Positions 26,105-34,062 of a stretch of 64,000 bases of DNA are shown in pieces; positions within the stretch are counted from its first letter, which is position 1, and every line of letters starts with the position of its first letter. Both the position numbers and the translations under genes were made by a program. The DNA is taken from positions 496,001-560,000 of the forward strand of contig NZ_PKOJ01000002.1 of NCBI RefSeq assembly GCF_002860325.1. The letters are read 5' to 3'. The notes under the pieces are model-generated. The model was not told the origin of the DNA. It ran no database searches and worked only from the letters and a program-made list of their open reading frames with translations. Source of the DNA: Neptunicoccus cionae. Lineage in GTDB: Bacteria > Pseudomonadota > Alphaproteobacteria > Rhodobacterales > Rhodobacteraceae.

Positions 26105-27279
26105 TGTGCTGCCTTCAATTGTGTTGCGGCCTGATCCAGCAGATCAATGGCCTGACCGATCTCGGCCTCTGAAATGTTAAGGGGGGGCAACAGGCGGATC
26201 ACATTATCTCCGCCCGGTACCGTCAGAATACCTGCGTCATAACCTGCACGCACGACATCAAGATTGGTAACCTTGCATTTCACGCCGATCATCAGGCCAA
26301 GTCCCCGCACCTCTTCGAAAATTTCGGGATGACTTGCGACCAACCCTTCGAGCTTCTGCCGTAGCAGTCCCGATTTCGCGGAGACTTCGCCCAGAAACTC
26401 CGGTGTTGCAACAATATCCATCACGGCGCCACCCACAGCGCAGGCCATCGGGTTGCCGCCGTAGGTTGATCCGTGCGTACCTGCCACCATCCCGCTGGCC
26501 GCCTCTTCAGTGGCCAGACAGGCGCCAAGCGGAAAGCCTCCGCCGATGCCTTTTGCAACAGCCATAATATCAGGGGTCACGCCGGACCATTCGTGAGCAA
26601 ACAGCTTGCCTGTCCGCCCCATACCGCACTGGATCTCATCACAAATCAGCAGCAGACCATGCTCGTCGCACAGGCTGCGCAAGGCTTTCATCTTTGCGTC
26701 CGAAACCGGCACGATACCGCCTTCGCCCTGCACAGGCTCGATCAGGATCGCTGCGGTTTCGTTGTCAATTGCGGCTGTAAGGGCTTCGTCATCGTTAACT
26801 TCAACATGGACAAAACCGGGCAACATCGGGCCGAACCCTTTGGTCAGTTTCTCAGCCCCGGCAGCGGCGATCATGCCGAGCGAACGGCCATGGAAGCTGT
26901 CTTTGAACGCGATGATCTTGTACCGTTCAGGCTGGCCTTTATGGCTGAAATATTTCCGCGCCATTTTCACCGCGCATTCCATGCTCTCGGTGCCGGAATT
27001 GGTGAAGAACACCGTGTCTGCAAAGGTTGCTTCTACCAGTTTGTCCGCCAGCGCCTGCTGGTTAGGGATCTGGTACAGGTTGGACGTGTGCCACAGCTGG
27101 GTCGCCTGATGTTGCAGAACTTCCACCAGTTTGGGATGCGCATGGCCAAGTGCGTTCACCGCAATGCCTGCCCCCATATCGAGAAAGCGGCGGTCCTGAT
27201 CATCCACCAGCCAGCTTCCTTCGCCTTTGACAAACGTCAAAGGAGCGCGCGCGTATGTAGGCAGAATTGCGGGGATCAT
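26101..27279 (-). CDS. argD: Acetylornithine aminotransferase
   Basis: This 392-residue class III PLP-dependent aminotransferase converts N-acetylglutamate semialdehyde to N-acetylornithine in arginine synthesis. It can also serve lysine synthesis in some bacteria. The PLP-Lys is in [14 protein letters not shown], the cofactor-binding [13 protein letters not shown] comes earlier, and [13 protein letters not shown] precedes the Lys. ATG 27279 is chosen because AAGGAAAA lies about seven bases upstream; the frame extends 57 bases further into a hairpin region. A short ORF with four Arg codons and hairpins lies upstream, suggesting attenuation control. Confidence 0.96.
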   Translation of the reverse strand: MIPAILPTYARAPLTFVKGEGSWLVDDQDRRFLDMGAGIAVNALGHAHPKLVEVLQHQATQLWHTSNLYQIPNQQALADKLVEATFADTVFFTNSGTESMECAVKMARKYFSHKGQPERYKIIAFKDSFHGRSLGMIAAAGAEKLTKGFGPMLPGFVHVEVNDDEALTAAIDNETAAILIEPVQGEGGIVPVSDAKMKALRSLCDEHGLLLICDEIQCGMGRTGKLFAHEWSGVTPDIMAVAKGIGGGFPLGACLATEEAASGMVAGTHGSTYGGNPMACAVGGAVMDIVATPEFLGEVSAKSGLLRQKLEGLVASHPEIFEEVRGLGLMIGVKCKVTNLDVVRAGYDAGILTVPGGDNVIRLLPPLNISEAEIGQAIDLLDQAATQLKAAQ

Positions 27280-27460
27280 CAGGATTTTCCTTTTCTTAAA
27301 AAATGAAGCCAATCCGTGCCGGATTGAAAGCATCAAGTCAATTGTGGATAGGGGGTTGGTTCAAACAAACGGATACGGGCCCGCGGGTGGGGCCTTCTGG
27401 ACGTTAGCGTCGGCGTCGCGACGAAAGGGTATCGTTGGTCATGAACATGCGAACCGCATA
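27280..27460 (-). promoter_or_regulatory. Candidate arginine attenuator/leader region of argDF
   Basis: Read on the minus strand, this leader holds in order: a hairpin AUGCG-GUU-CGCAU at the start of the leader ORF (27447-27459); the ORF ending in CGA CGC CGA CGC TAA; a GC stem GGCCC/GGGCC (27378-27394); the segment GUAUCCG (27371-27377); and a stem CAAUCCG-GCA-CGGAUUG (27310-27326) followed six bases later by UUUUUU, just before the argD ribosome site. AUCCG at 27371-27375 can pair with the right arm of the last stem, so alternative folds are possible. The layout resembles transcription attenuators of other amino-acid operons. This is inference from sequence only. Confidence 0.45.
27404..27448 (-). 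CDS. Putative arginine leader peptide (MFMTNDTLSSRRRR)
   Basis: A 14-codon ORF (12 codons if the second ATG at 27442 is used) ends in four consecutive Arg codons and TAA, 125 bases before argD on the same strand. Arg-rich short ORFs ahead of an arginine biosynthetic gene are what an attenuator leader would look like. The ribosome-binding site is weak. A six-codon ORF from 27459 (MRFACS) has AGG upstream, and its TGA overlaps the second ATG, which could couple translation. Expression is unproven. Confidence 0.5.
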   Translation of the reverse strand: MFMTNDTLSSRRRR

Positions 27461-27604
27461 GGGCCTGTTTGGGCGCTTGTCCAGTAAAGATCGCGCAAGA
27501 CCGGATTTTGCCCGCCCCCGCTGGCTGCAGGTTTGCCGCTTGCTGCTTGCAGATCACAGCCGTGCGGGATAGGTCCGTGCTATCCCTTACTTAAGGTTAT
27601 TTCC

Positions 27605-28477
27605 TTGTCTCCCGCAGTCCATAGCCCCAAACGCGCCGCCCTGATGACCCTGCTGGCCGCCAGCCTGATCGCAAGCACTACAATCGTTGCGAAGTACCTT
27701 GGTACGCTGGGCACGCCCCTGCACCCGTTTCAGGTCTCGGCGGGCCGATTTGTCTTTGCCTTCCTCGCGCTTTTAGTGTTTTCAGCCATGACACAGCCTA
27801 AAATCTCCAATCCGAAAATCGGGTTACATCTGGGACGCTCGCTGTTCGGCTGGATGGGCGTCACGCTGATGTTTACCGCCGTTGCACATATTCCGGTCTC
27901 GGACGCCACTGCCATCAGCTTTCTGAACCCTGTCTTCGGCATGATGCTTGCCATCCCCATTCTGGGGGAAAAAGTTGGCAAGTGGCGCTGGTCAGCTGCC
28001 GGCATTGCCCTGTGCGGCGCGGTTATTCTGTTGCGACCAGGTGCTGGCAGTTTCCAGCCGGCTGCGCTGTTTGCCCTTCTCGCAGCCCTTTTCATGGGGT
28101 TGGAGGTGGTTTTGATCAAGCTCTTGTCAGGACGCGAACCCCCTATGCAAATTCTGCTATTTAACAACGGGATAGGCGCAACCCTTGCCCTAACGGCGGC
28201 ATTGTTTGTCTGGACAAGCCCAACGTGGGACCAGTGGATCGGCCTTTGCCTGATCGGATTGCTTATGGTTTGCGGTCAAGCGCTTTTCATTCAGGCGATG
28301 CGCAGTGCAGAGGCGTCTTTTGTCCTTCCGTTTTCCTATTCTACGCTGGTTTTCGCTACCCTCTACGATTTTTGGACCTTTGGTGCACAGCCCGATGCAA
28401 TTTCGATCACCGGCGCGACAGTAATTCTTGGGGGCGCGGCCTTGCTGGCCTGGCGGGAAATGCGGATAAAAACCTGA
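27605..28477 (+). CDS. EamA/DMT family transporter
   Basis: This 290-residue integral membrane protein has about ten hydrophobic helices arranged as two EamA repeats, typical of drug/metabolite exporters. Helix-rich blocks such as GRSLFGWMGVTLMFTAVAH and ISFLNPVFGMMLAIPILGEK are characteristic. The chosen TTG at 27605 has AAGG eight bases upstream; the frame extends to 27533, and ATG 27644 is a shorter option. A small inverted repeat GGGATA/TATCCC (27566-27586) lies in its upstream region. Transported compound is unknown. Confidence 0.85.
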   Translation: MSPAVHSPKRAALMTLLAASLIASTTIVAKYLGTLGTPLHPFQVSAGRFVFAFLALLVFSAMTQPKISNPKIGLHLGRSLFGWMGVTLMFTAVAHIPVSDATAISFLNPVFGMMLAIPILGEKVGKWRWSAAGIALCGAVILLRPGAGSFQPAALFALLAALFMGLEVVLIKLLSGREPPMQILLFNNGIGATLALTAALFVWTSPTWDQWIGLCLIGLLMVCGQALFIQAMRSAEASFVLPFSYSTLVFATLYDFWTFGAQPDAISITGATVILGGAALLAWREMRIKT

Positions 28478-28664
28478 TCCAAGCCCATTTTCACACCCCG
28501 ATACATGCCACCCTTTCGGTATAACTTCGCCTTAATGAAAGCGGCTGTTTCCTTTCGGCTTGTCATCAACCTGTGACACGGTAGAATGACGTTTGACCAG
28601 AAAAATAGCGCCAGCCGCCGTGCGGCGCAGGGGAATGCCCCGGAAATGACTGTGGAGTGATACG

Positions 28665-29249
28665 ATGTCCTGGACTGATGACCGCGTAGAAATGCTGAAG
28701 ACCATGTGGGGCGAAGGCAAAAGCGCCAGCCAGATCGCCAAGGAACTGGGCGGCGTTACACGCAACGCCGTTATTGGCAAGGTGCACCGTCTTGGCCTGT
28801 CTAACCGCGCGGCCCCTGCAAAAACGACGAAAGAAAAGCCTGCTGTAAAAGAGGCAGCCAAGCCAAAACCGGCAGCCAAGCCTGCTACGGAAACTGCGGC
28901 TGAACCTGCTGCCGAGGCAGCGCCGGCGCCAAAAGCAGCTGAAAAGCCTGTCAGCCTGCCTGCGCGCAAGCCGATCATCACAGCCGGTCAGCCATTGCCT
29001 CCGCAACCGTCCAATTCCGAAATCAGTGCAGAAGCTCTGGCCACTGTCGCCGAGGTCGAGAAGAAAGCCAAAAAGCTGGTGTTGATGGAACTGACGGAAC
29101 GCACCTGCAAATGGCCCATCGGGGATCCGGCGACCGAGGACTTCTGGTTCTGCGGCCTGAGTGTTCAGACAGGCAAGCCGTACTGCGAAGCCCATAACGC
29201 TGTCGCCTTCCAGCCGATGTCCGCCCGTCGCGACCGCCGCGCCCGCTAA
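28665..29249 (+). CDS. gcrA: GcrA cell-cycle regulator
   Basis: This 194-residue transcription factor of alphaproteobacteria binds sigma-70 holoenzyme and activates promoters carrying GANTC sites methylated by CcrM. The N-terminal helix-turn-helix SWTDDRVEMLKTMWGEGKSA with ASQIAKELGGVTRNAVIGKVHRLGLS covers residues 2-47. A long Ala/Lys/Pro/Glu-rich linker follows (about 48-105). The C-terminal sigma-binding region has CKWPIGDP, FWFCG and PYCEAH, with Cys148, Cys163, Cys174 and His177 spaced like a metal site. GGAG lies upstream of the ATG. Its likely target ftsZ is in the same window. Confidence 0.95.
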   Translation: MSWTDDRVEMLKTMWGEGKSASQIAKELGGVTRNAVIGKVHRLGLSNRAAPAKTTKEKPAVKEAAKPKPAAKPATETAAEPAAEAAPAPKAAEKPVSLPARKPIITAGQPLPPQPSNSEISAEALATVAEVEKKAKKLVLMELTERTCKWPIGDPATEDFWFCGLSVQTGKPYCEAHNAVAFQPMSARRDRRAR

Positions 29250-29260
29250 GACAGCAAGAA

Positions 29261-29620
29261 ATGCACGCCTGCATTCCTATCCTGCGCATGTTTGACGAAA
29301 AACGTGCGCGGGAGTTCTATCTCGACTATCTCGGGTTCAAGATCCGTTTTGAACATCGTTTCAGCGATGATGCGCCCCTCTACATCGGCATCTGCCGCGG
29401 GGATTGTGAAATCCATTTGTCAGAACATCACGGAGATGGCTCTCCGGGGGCGCGTATCCGCGTTCCAGTTGATGATATCGACAGTTTCCACAGCAGCCTT
29501 GATCCTGCTTATAAATACGCGCGTCCGGGCATTCATACGCAACCGTGGGGAATGCGCGAAGTCATGATTGCGGACCCTTTCGGCAATACGATTGTATTTT
29601 GTCAGGACGTTAAAGACTGA
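29261..29620 (+). CDS. VOC superfamily (glyoxalase/bleomycin-resistance-like) protein
   Basis: This 119-residue single-module protein has FDEKRAREFYLDYLGFKI at the N-terminus (residues 11-28) and the closing strand MREVMIADPFGNTIVF, as in the bleomycin-resistance/glyoxalase fold. Such proteins bind drugs or act as metal-dependent lyases or dioxygenases. Usual metal-ligand positions are not obvious, so a binding role is as likely as catalysis. It starts 11 bases after gcrA and may share its transcript. Confidence 0.82.
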   Translation: MHACIPILRMFDEKRAREFYLDYLGFKIRFEHRFSDDAPLYIGICRGDCEIHLSEHHGDGSPGARIRVPVDDIDSFHSSLDPAYKYARPGIHTQPWGMREVMIADPFGNTIVFCQDVKD

Positions 29621-29766
29621 CCGCTGATGCCGCATAGACACTGGCACATGTCTGTTTACAAGCAGCCGATATTTAACAGGTGATTGACCTTCCACGACGA
29701 AGCTGAATATTGTCATTGCAATCCAACGCCCTAAGTTAGGTATAGGGTGAAGAAATGAGCTAGGAC

Positions 29767-30210
29767 ATGATTACCTACACTTTGAAATGCGAACACGGCC
29801 ATACATTTGATAGCTGGTTTCAGTCGGCAGAGGCTTTTGACAAGCTTCATGCCGCCAAGATGGTGACATGTTCGGTTTGCGGGGCTCTGGGCGTTGAAAA
29901 AGCCGTTATGGCCCCCCGTGTACGTCCTGCCCGGGACGCAGCCCCCCGCCCTGCTGTTGACAAGGCTTCCGGCCCTCTTTCCGCACCGGCATCTCCGGCG
30001 GAACAGGCCCTCGCAGAGCTGCGCAAGATGGTCGAGAAGAACTCTGAAAACGTTGGCGACAATTTTGCCAAAGAGGCCCGCCGCATCCATGAAGGTGATG
30101 CACCGGAGCGGTCCATTTACGGACAGGCCAAACCGGAAGAGGCCAAAGCGCTTATTGAAGAGGGTATCCCCGTAGCACCGCTGCCTTGGGGCAACCGCCG
30201 CACCAACTAG
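29767..30210 (+). CDS. DUF1178 family protein
   Basis: This 147-residue conserved protein has the N-terminal signature MITYTLKCEHGHTFDSWFQS and a CSVCG pair (Cys35, Cys38). Together with Cys8 and His10 or His12 these could bind zinc in a rubredoxin-like knuckle. An Ala/Pro-rich middle and a C-terminal EGIPVAPLPW motif complete the family pattern. DUF1178 proteins are common in alphaproteobacteria and have no known function. It precedes lysC on the same strand. Confidence 0.88.
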   Translation: MITYTLKCEHGHTFDSWFQSAEAFDKLHAAKMVTCSVCGALGVEKAVMAPRVRPARDAAPRPAVDKASGPLSAPASPAEQALAELRKMVEKNSENVGDNFAKEARRIHEGDAPERSIYGQAKPEEAKALIEEGIPVAPLPWGNRRTN

Positions 30211-30316
30211 CAGAAGCTGCGCGGCTTCCGCACAACACACGCCTTTTCTCTTTCCCTTGGCGGTCAACCCGCGTAAAAGACGCGCGAATTGACAACAGCC
30301 GTGGACCCATCCCGAT

Positions 30317-31567
30317 ATGCCCCGTTTGGTTATGAAATTTGGCGGAACTTCCGTGGCCGATCTGGCCCGGATTGCAAACGCCGCAGATAAAGTACGACAG
30401 GAAGTCGAAAACGGCTATGAAGTCGTTGTAATTGTGTCCGCGATGTCCGGTAAAACGAACGAACTGGTGGGCTGGGTGCGTGAAAGTGCACCGGAAAACG
30501 GCATCTACGACCGTGCGGAATATGACGCAGTCGTGTCTTCGGGGGAGAATGTGACCTCGGGACTTATGGCGTTGCGCCTGCAACAAATGGGCGTTCCGGC
30601 CCGAAGCTGGCAGGGCTGGCAGGTACCGCTGAAGTGTACCGGAAACCACGAAAGCGCGCGGATCGATGCGATCCCGACTGAAAACCTCGATGCCTCTTTT
30701 GCCTCGGGCTGCAAAGTCGCTGTGGTCGCCGGTTTTCAGGGCGTCATGGATGACGGACGTATCGCGACCCTTGGTCGGGGTGGTTCGGACACAACCGCTG
30801 TAGCCTTTGCAGCCGCGCTCGACGCGGAACGTTGCGACATCTACACAGATGTGGACGGGATTTACACAACCGACCCGCGCATCGTGTCGGACGCTCGCAA
30901 ATTGCACCGCATCTCTTATGAAGAAATGCTCGAACTTGCGTCACTCGGGGCGAAAGTACTCCAGACCCGCTCTGTCGAACTCGCCCGCTCCTACCGCGTG
31001 CGCCTGCGGGTTCTGTCCAGTTTTGAAGACGATATCTCTGCCGACGTTGGCACACTTGTATGTTCAGAGGAAGAAATCATGGAAAACATTCGCGTTGTTA
31101 AGGGCGTGGCCTACTCTCGTGACGAAGCCAAGATGACCCTCGTTTCTGTTGCAGACCGCCCCGGCGTGGCCGCTGCAATCTTTGGTCCGCTGGCAGATGC
31201 CGGTGTGAACGTGGATATGATTGTGCAGAACATTTCGGAAGACGGTCGCACCGACATGACCTTCTCCTGCCCGACAGATCACGTACCGCTCGCCGAAGCC
31301 GCCATGCAGGCCGCTGCAGATGCGGGCGAACTGAATTACCGCGACCTGATCACCGATAAAAACGTTGCCAAGATTTCGATCGTCGGGAACGGTATGCGTT
31401 CTCAAGCGGGTGTGGCCAAGAAAATGTTCAAGATTCTGGCCAACGAGGGCGTGAACATTCGAGTCATCACAACCTCCGAGATCAAAATTTCTGTGCTAGT
31501 CGACCGGAAATATATGGAACTGGCCGTCCGCGCACTGCATGATGAGTTCGAACTCGCAGTGGAATAG
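30317..31567 (+). CDS. lysC: Aspartate kinase
   Basis: This 416-residue monofunctional aspartokinase phosphorylates aspartate, the first step to lysine, threonine and methionine. KFGGTSV is at residues 7-13, the kinase block GRGGSDTTAVA is in the middle, and two ACT domains occupy the last 150 residues, where feedback inhibitors bind in relatives. No strong ribosome site precedes the ATG, but MPRLVMKFGG is the normal N-terminus. ptsP starts eight bases after its stop, so the two are probably co-transcribed. I see no lysine riboswitch or leader peptide in the 106-base upstream gap. Confidence 0.96.
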   Translation: MPRLVMKFGGTSVADLARIANAADKVRQEVENGYEVVVIVSAMSGKTNELVGWVRESAPENGIYDRAEYDAVVSSGENVTSGLMALRLQQMGVPARSWQGWQVPLKCTGNHESARIDAIPTENLDASFASGCKVAVVAGFQGVMDDGRIATLGRGGSDTTAVAFAAALDAERCDIYTDVDGIYTTDPRIVSDARKLHRISYEEMLELASLGAKVLQTRSVELARSYRVRLRVLSSFEDDISADVGTLVCSEEEIMENIRVVKGVAYSRDEAKMTLVSVADRPGVAAAIFGPLADAGVNVDMIVQNISEDGRTDMTFSCPTDHVPLAEAAMQAAADAGELNYRDLITDKNVAKISIVGNGMRSQAGVAKKMFKILANEGVNIRVITTSEIKISVLVDRKYMELAVRALHDEFELAVE

Positions 31568-31575
31568 GCGGTACG

Positions 31576-33828
31576 GTGGTACACTCACGGCTCGATAGCA
31601 GGCAACTGCTAACCAAACTTCGCGACACGCTCGCAGAAGACGGTGACGGACAGCAACGGTTGGATCACATCACCCAACTGGTTGCGCAGGGCGTGGGCAC
31701 GGAAGTGTGCTCTGTCTATCTGCGTCGGGACCGCCAGACACTGGAACTTTGCGCGACGGAGGGCCTGAAAAAGGAATCCGTCCACGTCACCCGCCTGCGC
31801 TATGGCGAAGGTCTGGTGGGCCGTGTGGCCAAAGAGGCCCAGCCGATCAACGCGCAGAACGCTACGGCCGAACGGGGCTTCCGGTATATGCCGGAAACCG
31901 GCGAGGAATTGTATTCTTCCTTCCTTGGCGTACCCGTTCAAAGGCTCGGCGAAGTGCTGGGGGTTCTTGTCGTCCAGAGCCGCGATCCGCGCGAATACAC
32001 AGAAGATGAGGTCTACGCCCTTGAAGTCGTAGCCATGGTGCTCGCCGAGATGAAAGAGCTTGGCGCATTTGTCGCCGAGGGCGAGGCGATGACGCCCCCC
32101 CACCAACGACCGATCATGTTTAGCGGTGCCTCCGCTCAGGAAGGGGCTGCGCGCGGTTCTGTAGTCCTGCATGACCCCAAGATCGTGATCACTAACCCTG
32201 TGGCCGACGACCCCGAAGCGGAAAAAGAACGCCTGAACGCGGCAATGGATAGCCTGCGCATTTCGGTCAACGATTTGTTAAACACCTCCCGCAGTGACAC
32301 GGATGTGGAACAGTTGGAGGTGATGGAAACCTACCGGATGTTCGCAAACTCCAAAGGCTGGCGCGCACGGTTGGAAGCCAGTATCGACAGAGGACTTGCC
32401 GCCGAAGTAGCGGTAGAGAAAGAACAATCCGCGACCCGCGCCCGAATGGCCCGCGTGCCCGATCCCTACCTGCGGGAAAGGCTGCACGATCTGGATGACC
32501 TGTCCAACCGCCTGCTACGGATCCTGACCGGTCAGGGCCGCTCCGCCGGCGACGAACTGCCAGACCGTCCGGTGTTGGTTGCACGGAATATCGGCCCGGC
32601 TGAATTGTTGGAATACGGCAAGAAACTGCGTGGTATAGTACTGGAACAGGGTTCTGTTGGTTCCCATGCTGCAATTATCGCGCGGGCTTGGGCTATCCCT
32701 ATGGTCATCCACGCCGAGGATATTACCCGCGAAGCACTGAACGGTGATACAATTCTGGTAGACGGGGATCAGGGCATCGCCCATCTGCGTCCCGACGACA
32801 ACGTTGCCAATGCGTTCAACGATAAAATCGCAATGGCCAATCAGGCGCTGGAACGGTTTTCAGAAATTCGTGACAAACCGGCAGTGACCAAGGACGGCAC
32901 CCGTATCAACCTTCTGATGAACGCGGGTCTGCTTGCCGATTTGCCCAGTCTGGAAGGCTCTGGCGCGGAAGGCGTGGGCCTGTTTCGCACCGAATTGCAG
33001 TTTCTGGTGCGCAGCGAAATGCCCAAACGTACCGATCTGGCCCAACAATACGGGCGGGTGTTCGAAGCGGCCAAAGGTAAACCAATTACCTTCCGTACCC
33101 TTGATATCGGGTCGGATAAGGTTGTCCCATTCCTGAAACCCGAGGACGAACCGAACCCCGCGCTCGGCTGGCGGGCTATCCGGATTTCGCTCGACAAGCC
33201 GGGCATCATGCGGATGCAGCTTGAGGCGATTTTGCGCGCCGCCAAAGGGCGACCTGTCAATATCATGTTTCCCTTCGTAGCCCAGTTCGACGAATTCAAA
33301 GCCGCCAAGGCAATCCTTGAAAAAACCATCGACAACGAATTGCGCCTTGGTCACGTTATCCCAAGCGACATCAAGGTCGGCGCGATGCTGGAAACGCCCA
33401 GCCTTGCCTTTGCCCCGAACCAGTTCTTTGAAATGGCGGACTTTATTTCCATCGGCGGCAACGACCTAAAACAGTTTTTCTTCGCAGCGGACCGCGAAAA
33501 CGAGCGAGTGCGGCGGCGGTATGACACGCTCAACGTCAGCTTCCTGACTTTTCTGGAGCAGATTTGTAACCGCTGCTTTGAATTTGACACACCTGTCAGT
33601 TTCTGCGGTGAGGACGCGGGGCGGCCTCTGGAAGCCATGTGCTTTGCTGCGATCGGCCTGCGCACCCTGTCCATGCGCCCTGCCTCCATCGGGCCTGTGA
33701 AGGACCGCTTGCGCTCTGTCAATCTGGCGGAGGCGAAAGAGGCGATAAGGGAAGCCTGCCTTTCTGGGGATCAATCCGTCCGCGACCGGATGCGCAAATG
33801 GTATGCGGATCATCTGGCCAGCGGGTAA
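31576..33828 (+). CDS. ptsP: PEP-protein phosphotransferase of the nitrogen PTS (EI-Ntr)
   Basis: This 750-residue protein takes phosphate from PEP and passes it to NPr and EIIA-Ntr, a regulatory chain linked to nitrogen and potassium status. An N-terminal GAF domain covers about residues 17-160. The phospho-His domain has His364 in GSVGSHAAIIARAW. The C-terminal PEP-binding barrel has EGVGLFRTELQFL and CGEDAG with the catalytic Cys. It starts with GTG behind AGGCGG. The order lysC-ptsP links it to amino-acid supply. No NPr or EIIA gene is in the window. Confidence 0.94.
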   Translation: MVHSRLDSRQLLTKLRDTLAEDGDGQQRLDHITQLVAQGVGTEVCSVYLRRDRQTLELCATEGLKKESVHVTRLRYGEGLVGRVAKEAQPINAQNATAERGFRYMPETGEELYSSFLGVPVQRLGEVLGVLVVQSRDPREYTEDEVYALEVVAMVLAEMKELGAFVAEGEAMTPPHQRPIMFSGASAQEGAARGSVVLHDPKIVITNPVADDPEAEKERLNAAMDSLRISVNDLLNTSRSDTDVEQLEVMETYRMFANSKGWRARLEASIDRGLAAEVAVEKEQSATRARMARVPDPYLRERLHDLDDLSNRLLRILTGQGRSAGDELPDRPVLVARNIGPAELLEYGKKLRGIVLEQGSVGSHAAIIARAWAIPMVIHAEDITREALNGDTILVDGDQGIAHLRPDDNVANAFNDKIAMANQALERFSEIRDKPAVTKDGTRINLLMNAGLLADLPSLEGSGAEGVGLFRTELQFLVRSEMPKRTDLAQQYGRVFEAAKGKPITFRTLDIGSDKVVPFLKPEDEPNPALGWRAIRISLDKPGIMRMQLEAILRAAKGRPVNIMFPFVAQFDEFKAAKAILEKTIDNELRLGHVIPSDIKVGAMLETPSLAFAPNQFFEMADFISIGGNDLKQFFFAADRENERVRRRYDTLNVSFLTFLEQICNRCFEFDTPVSFCGEDAGRPLEAMCFAAIGLRTLSMRPASIGPVKDRLRSVNLAEAKEAIREACLSGDQSVRDRMRKWYADHLASG

Positions 33829-33832
33829 GCCC

Positions 33833-33851
33833 GAAAGCGGTTCCTGCTTTC
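33833..33851 (+). terminator. Weak hairpin after ptsP
   Basis: GAAAGCGG pairs with CTGCTTTC (8 bp, one G.T) around TTC, four bases after the stop codon. No U-run follows, so termination is uncertain. Confidence 0.3.
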
Positions 33852-33935
33852 ATCCTGACAATCTGTAAGGTTTACCGGATGCCACATATCGGGTGCGCTG
33901 AAACAGGTGCGCACGGACGGGCGGGTTTTCACCCT

Positions 33936-33968
33936 GCAAATATGAAGCTTCATTTAAGAAGCTTCATA
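33936..33968. repeat. 28-bp perfect inverted repeat, copy 2
   Basis: TATGAAGCTTC (33941-33951), a 6-base spacer ATTTAA, then GAAGCTTCATA (33958-33968), with the same arms and spacer length as the copy at 8765-8792. The left flank CTGCAA also matches. It lies in the 234-base gap between the convergent ptsP and recN genes, so it is not in a promoter position for either. I see no gene in this gap. Confidence 0.75.
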
Positions 33969-34062
33969 TAAGAAGTATGTTAAAGCGATTTATCCATTGA
34001 AAACAAGGATCAGGCACCGCCTTCGCCGCGCCTTTTTGTGCTACAGAAGACGGTAGTAGGAT

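Noticed and set aside
27333-27557. 74-codon minus-strand ORF overlapping the argD leader
   Set aside because: It is in a different frame from the Arg-rich leader, has no family features and runs through the predicted stems.
30211-30316. Possible lysine riboswitch or leader peptide ahead of lysC
   Set aside because: The gap is only 106 bases, has no ATG-initiated small ORF and shows no riboswitch-like pairing.
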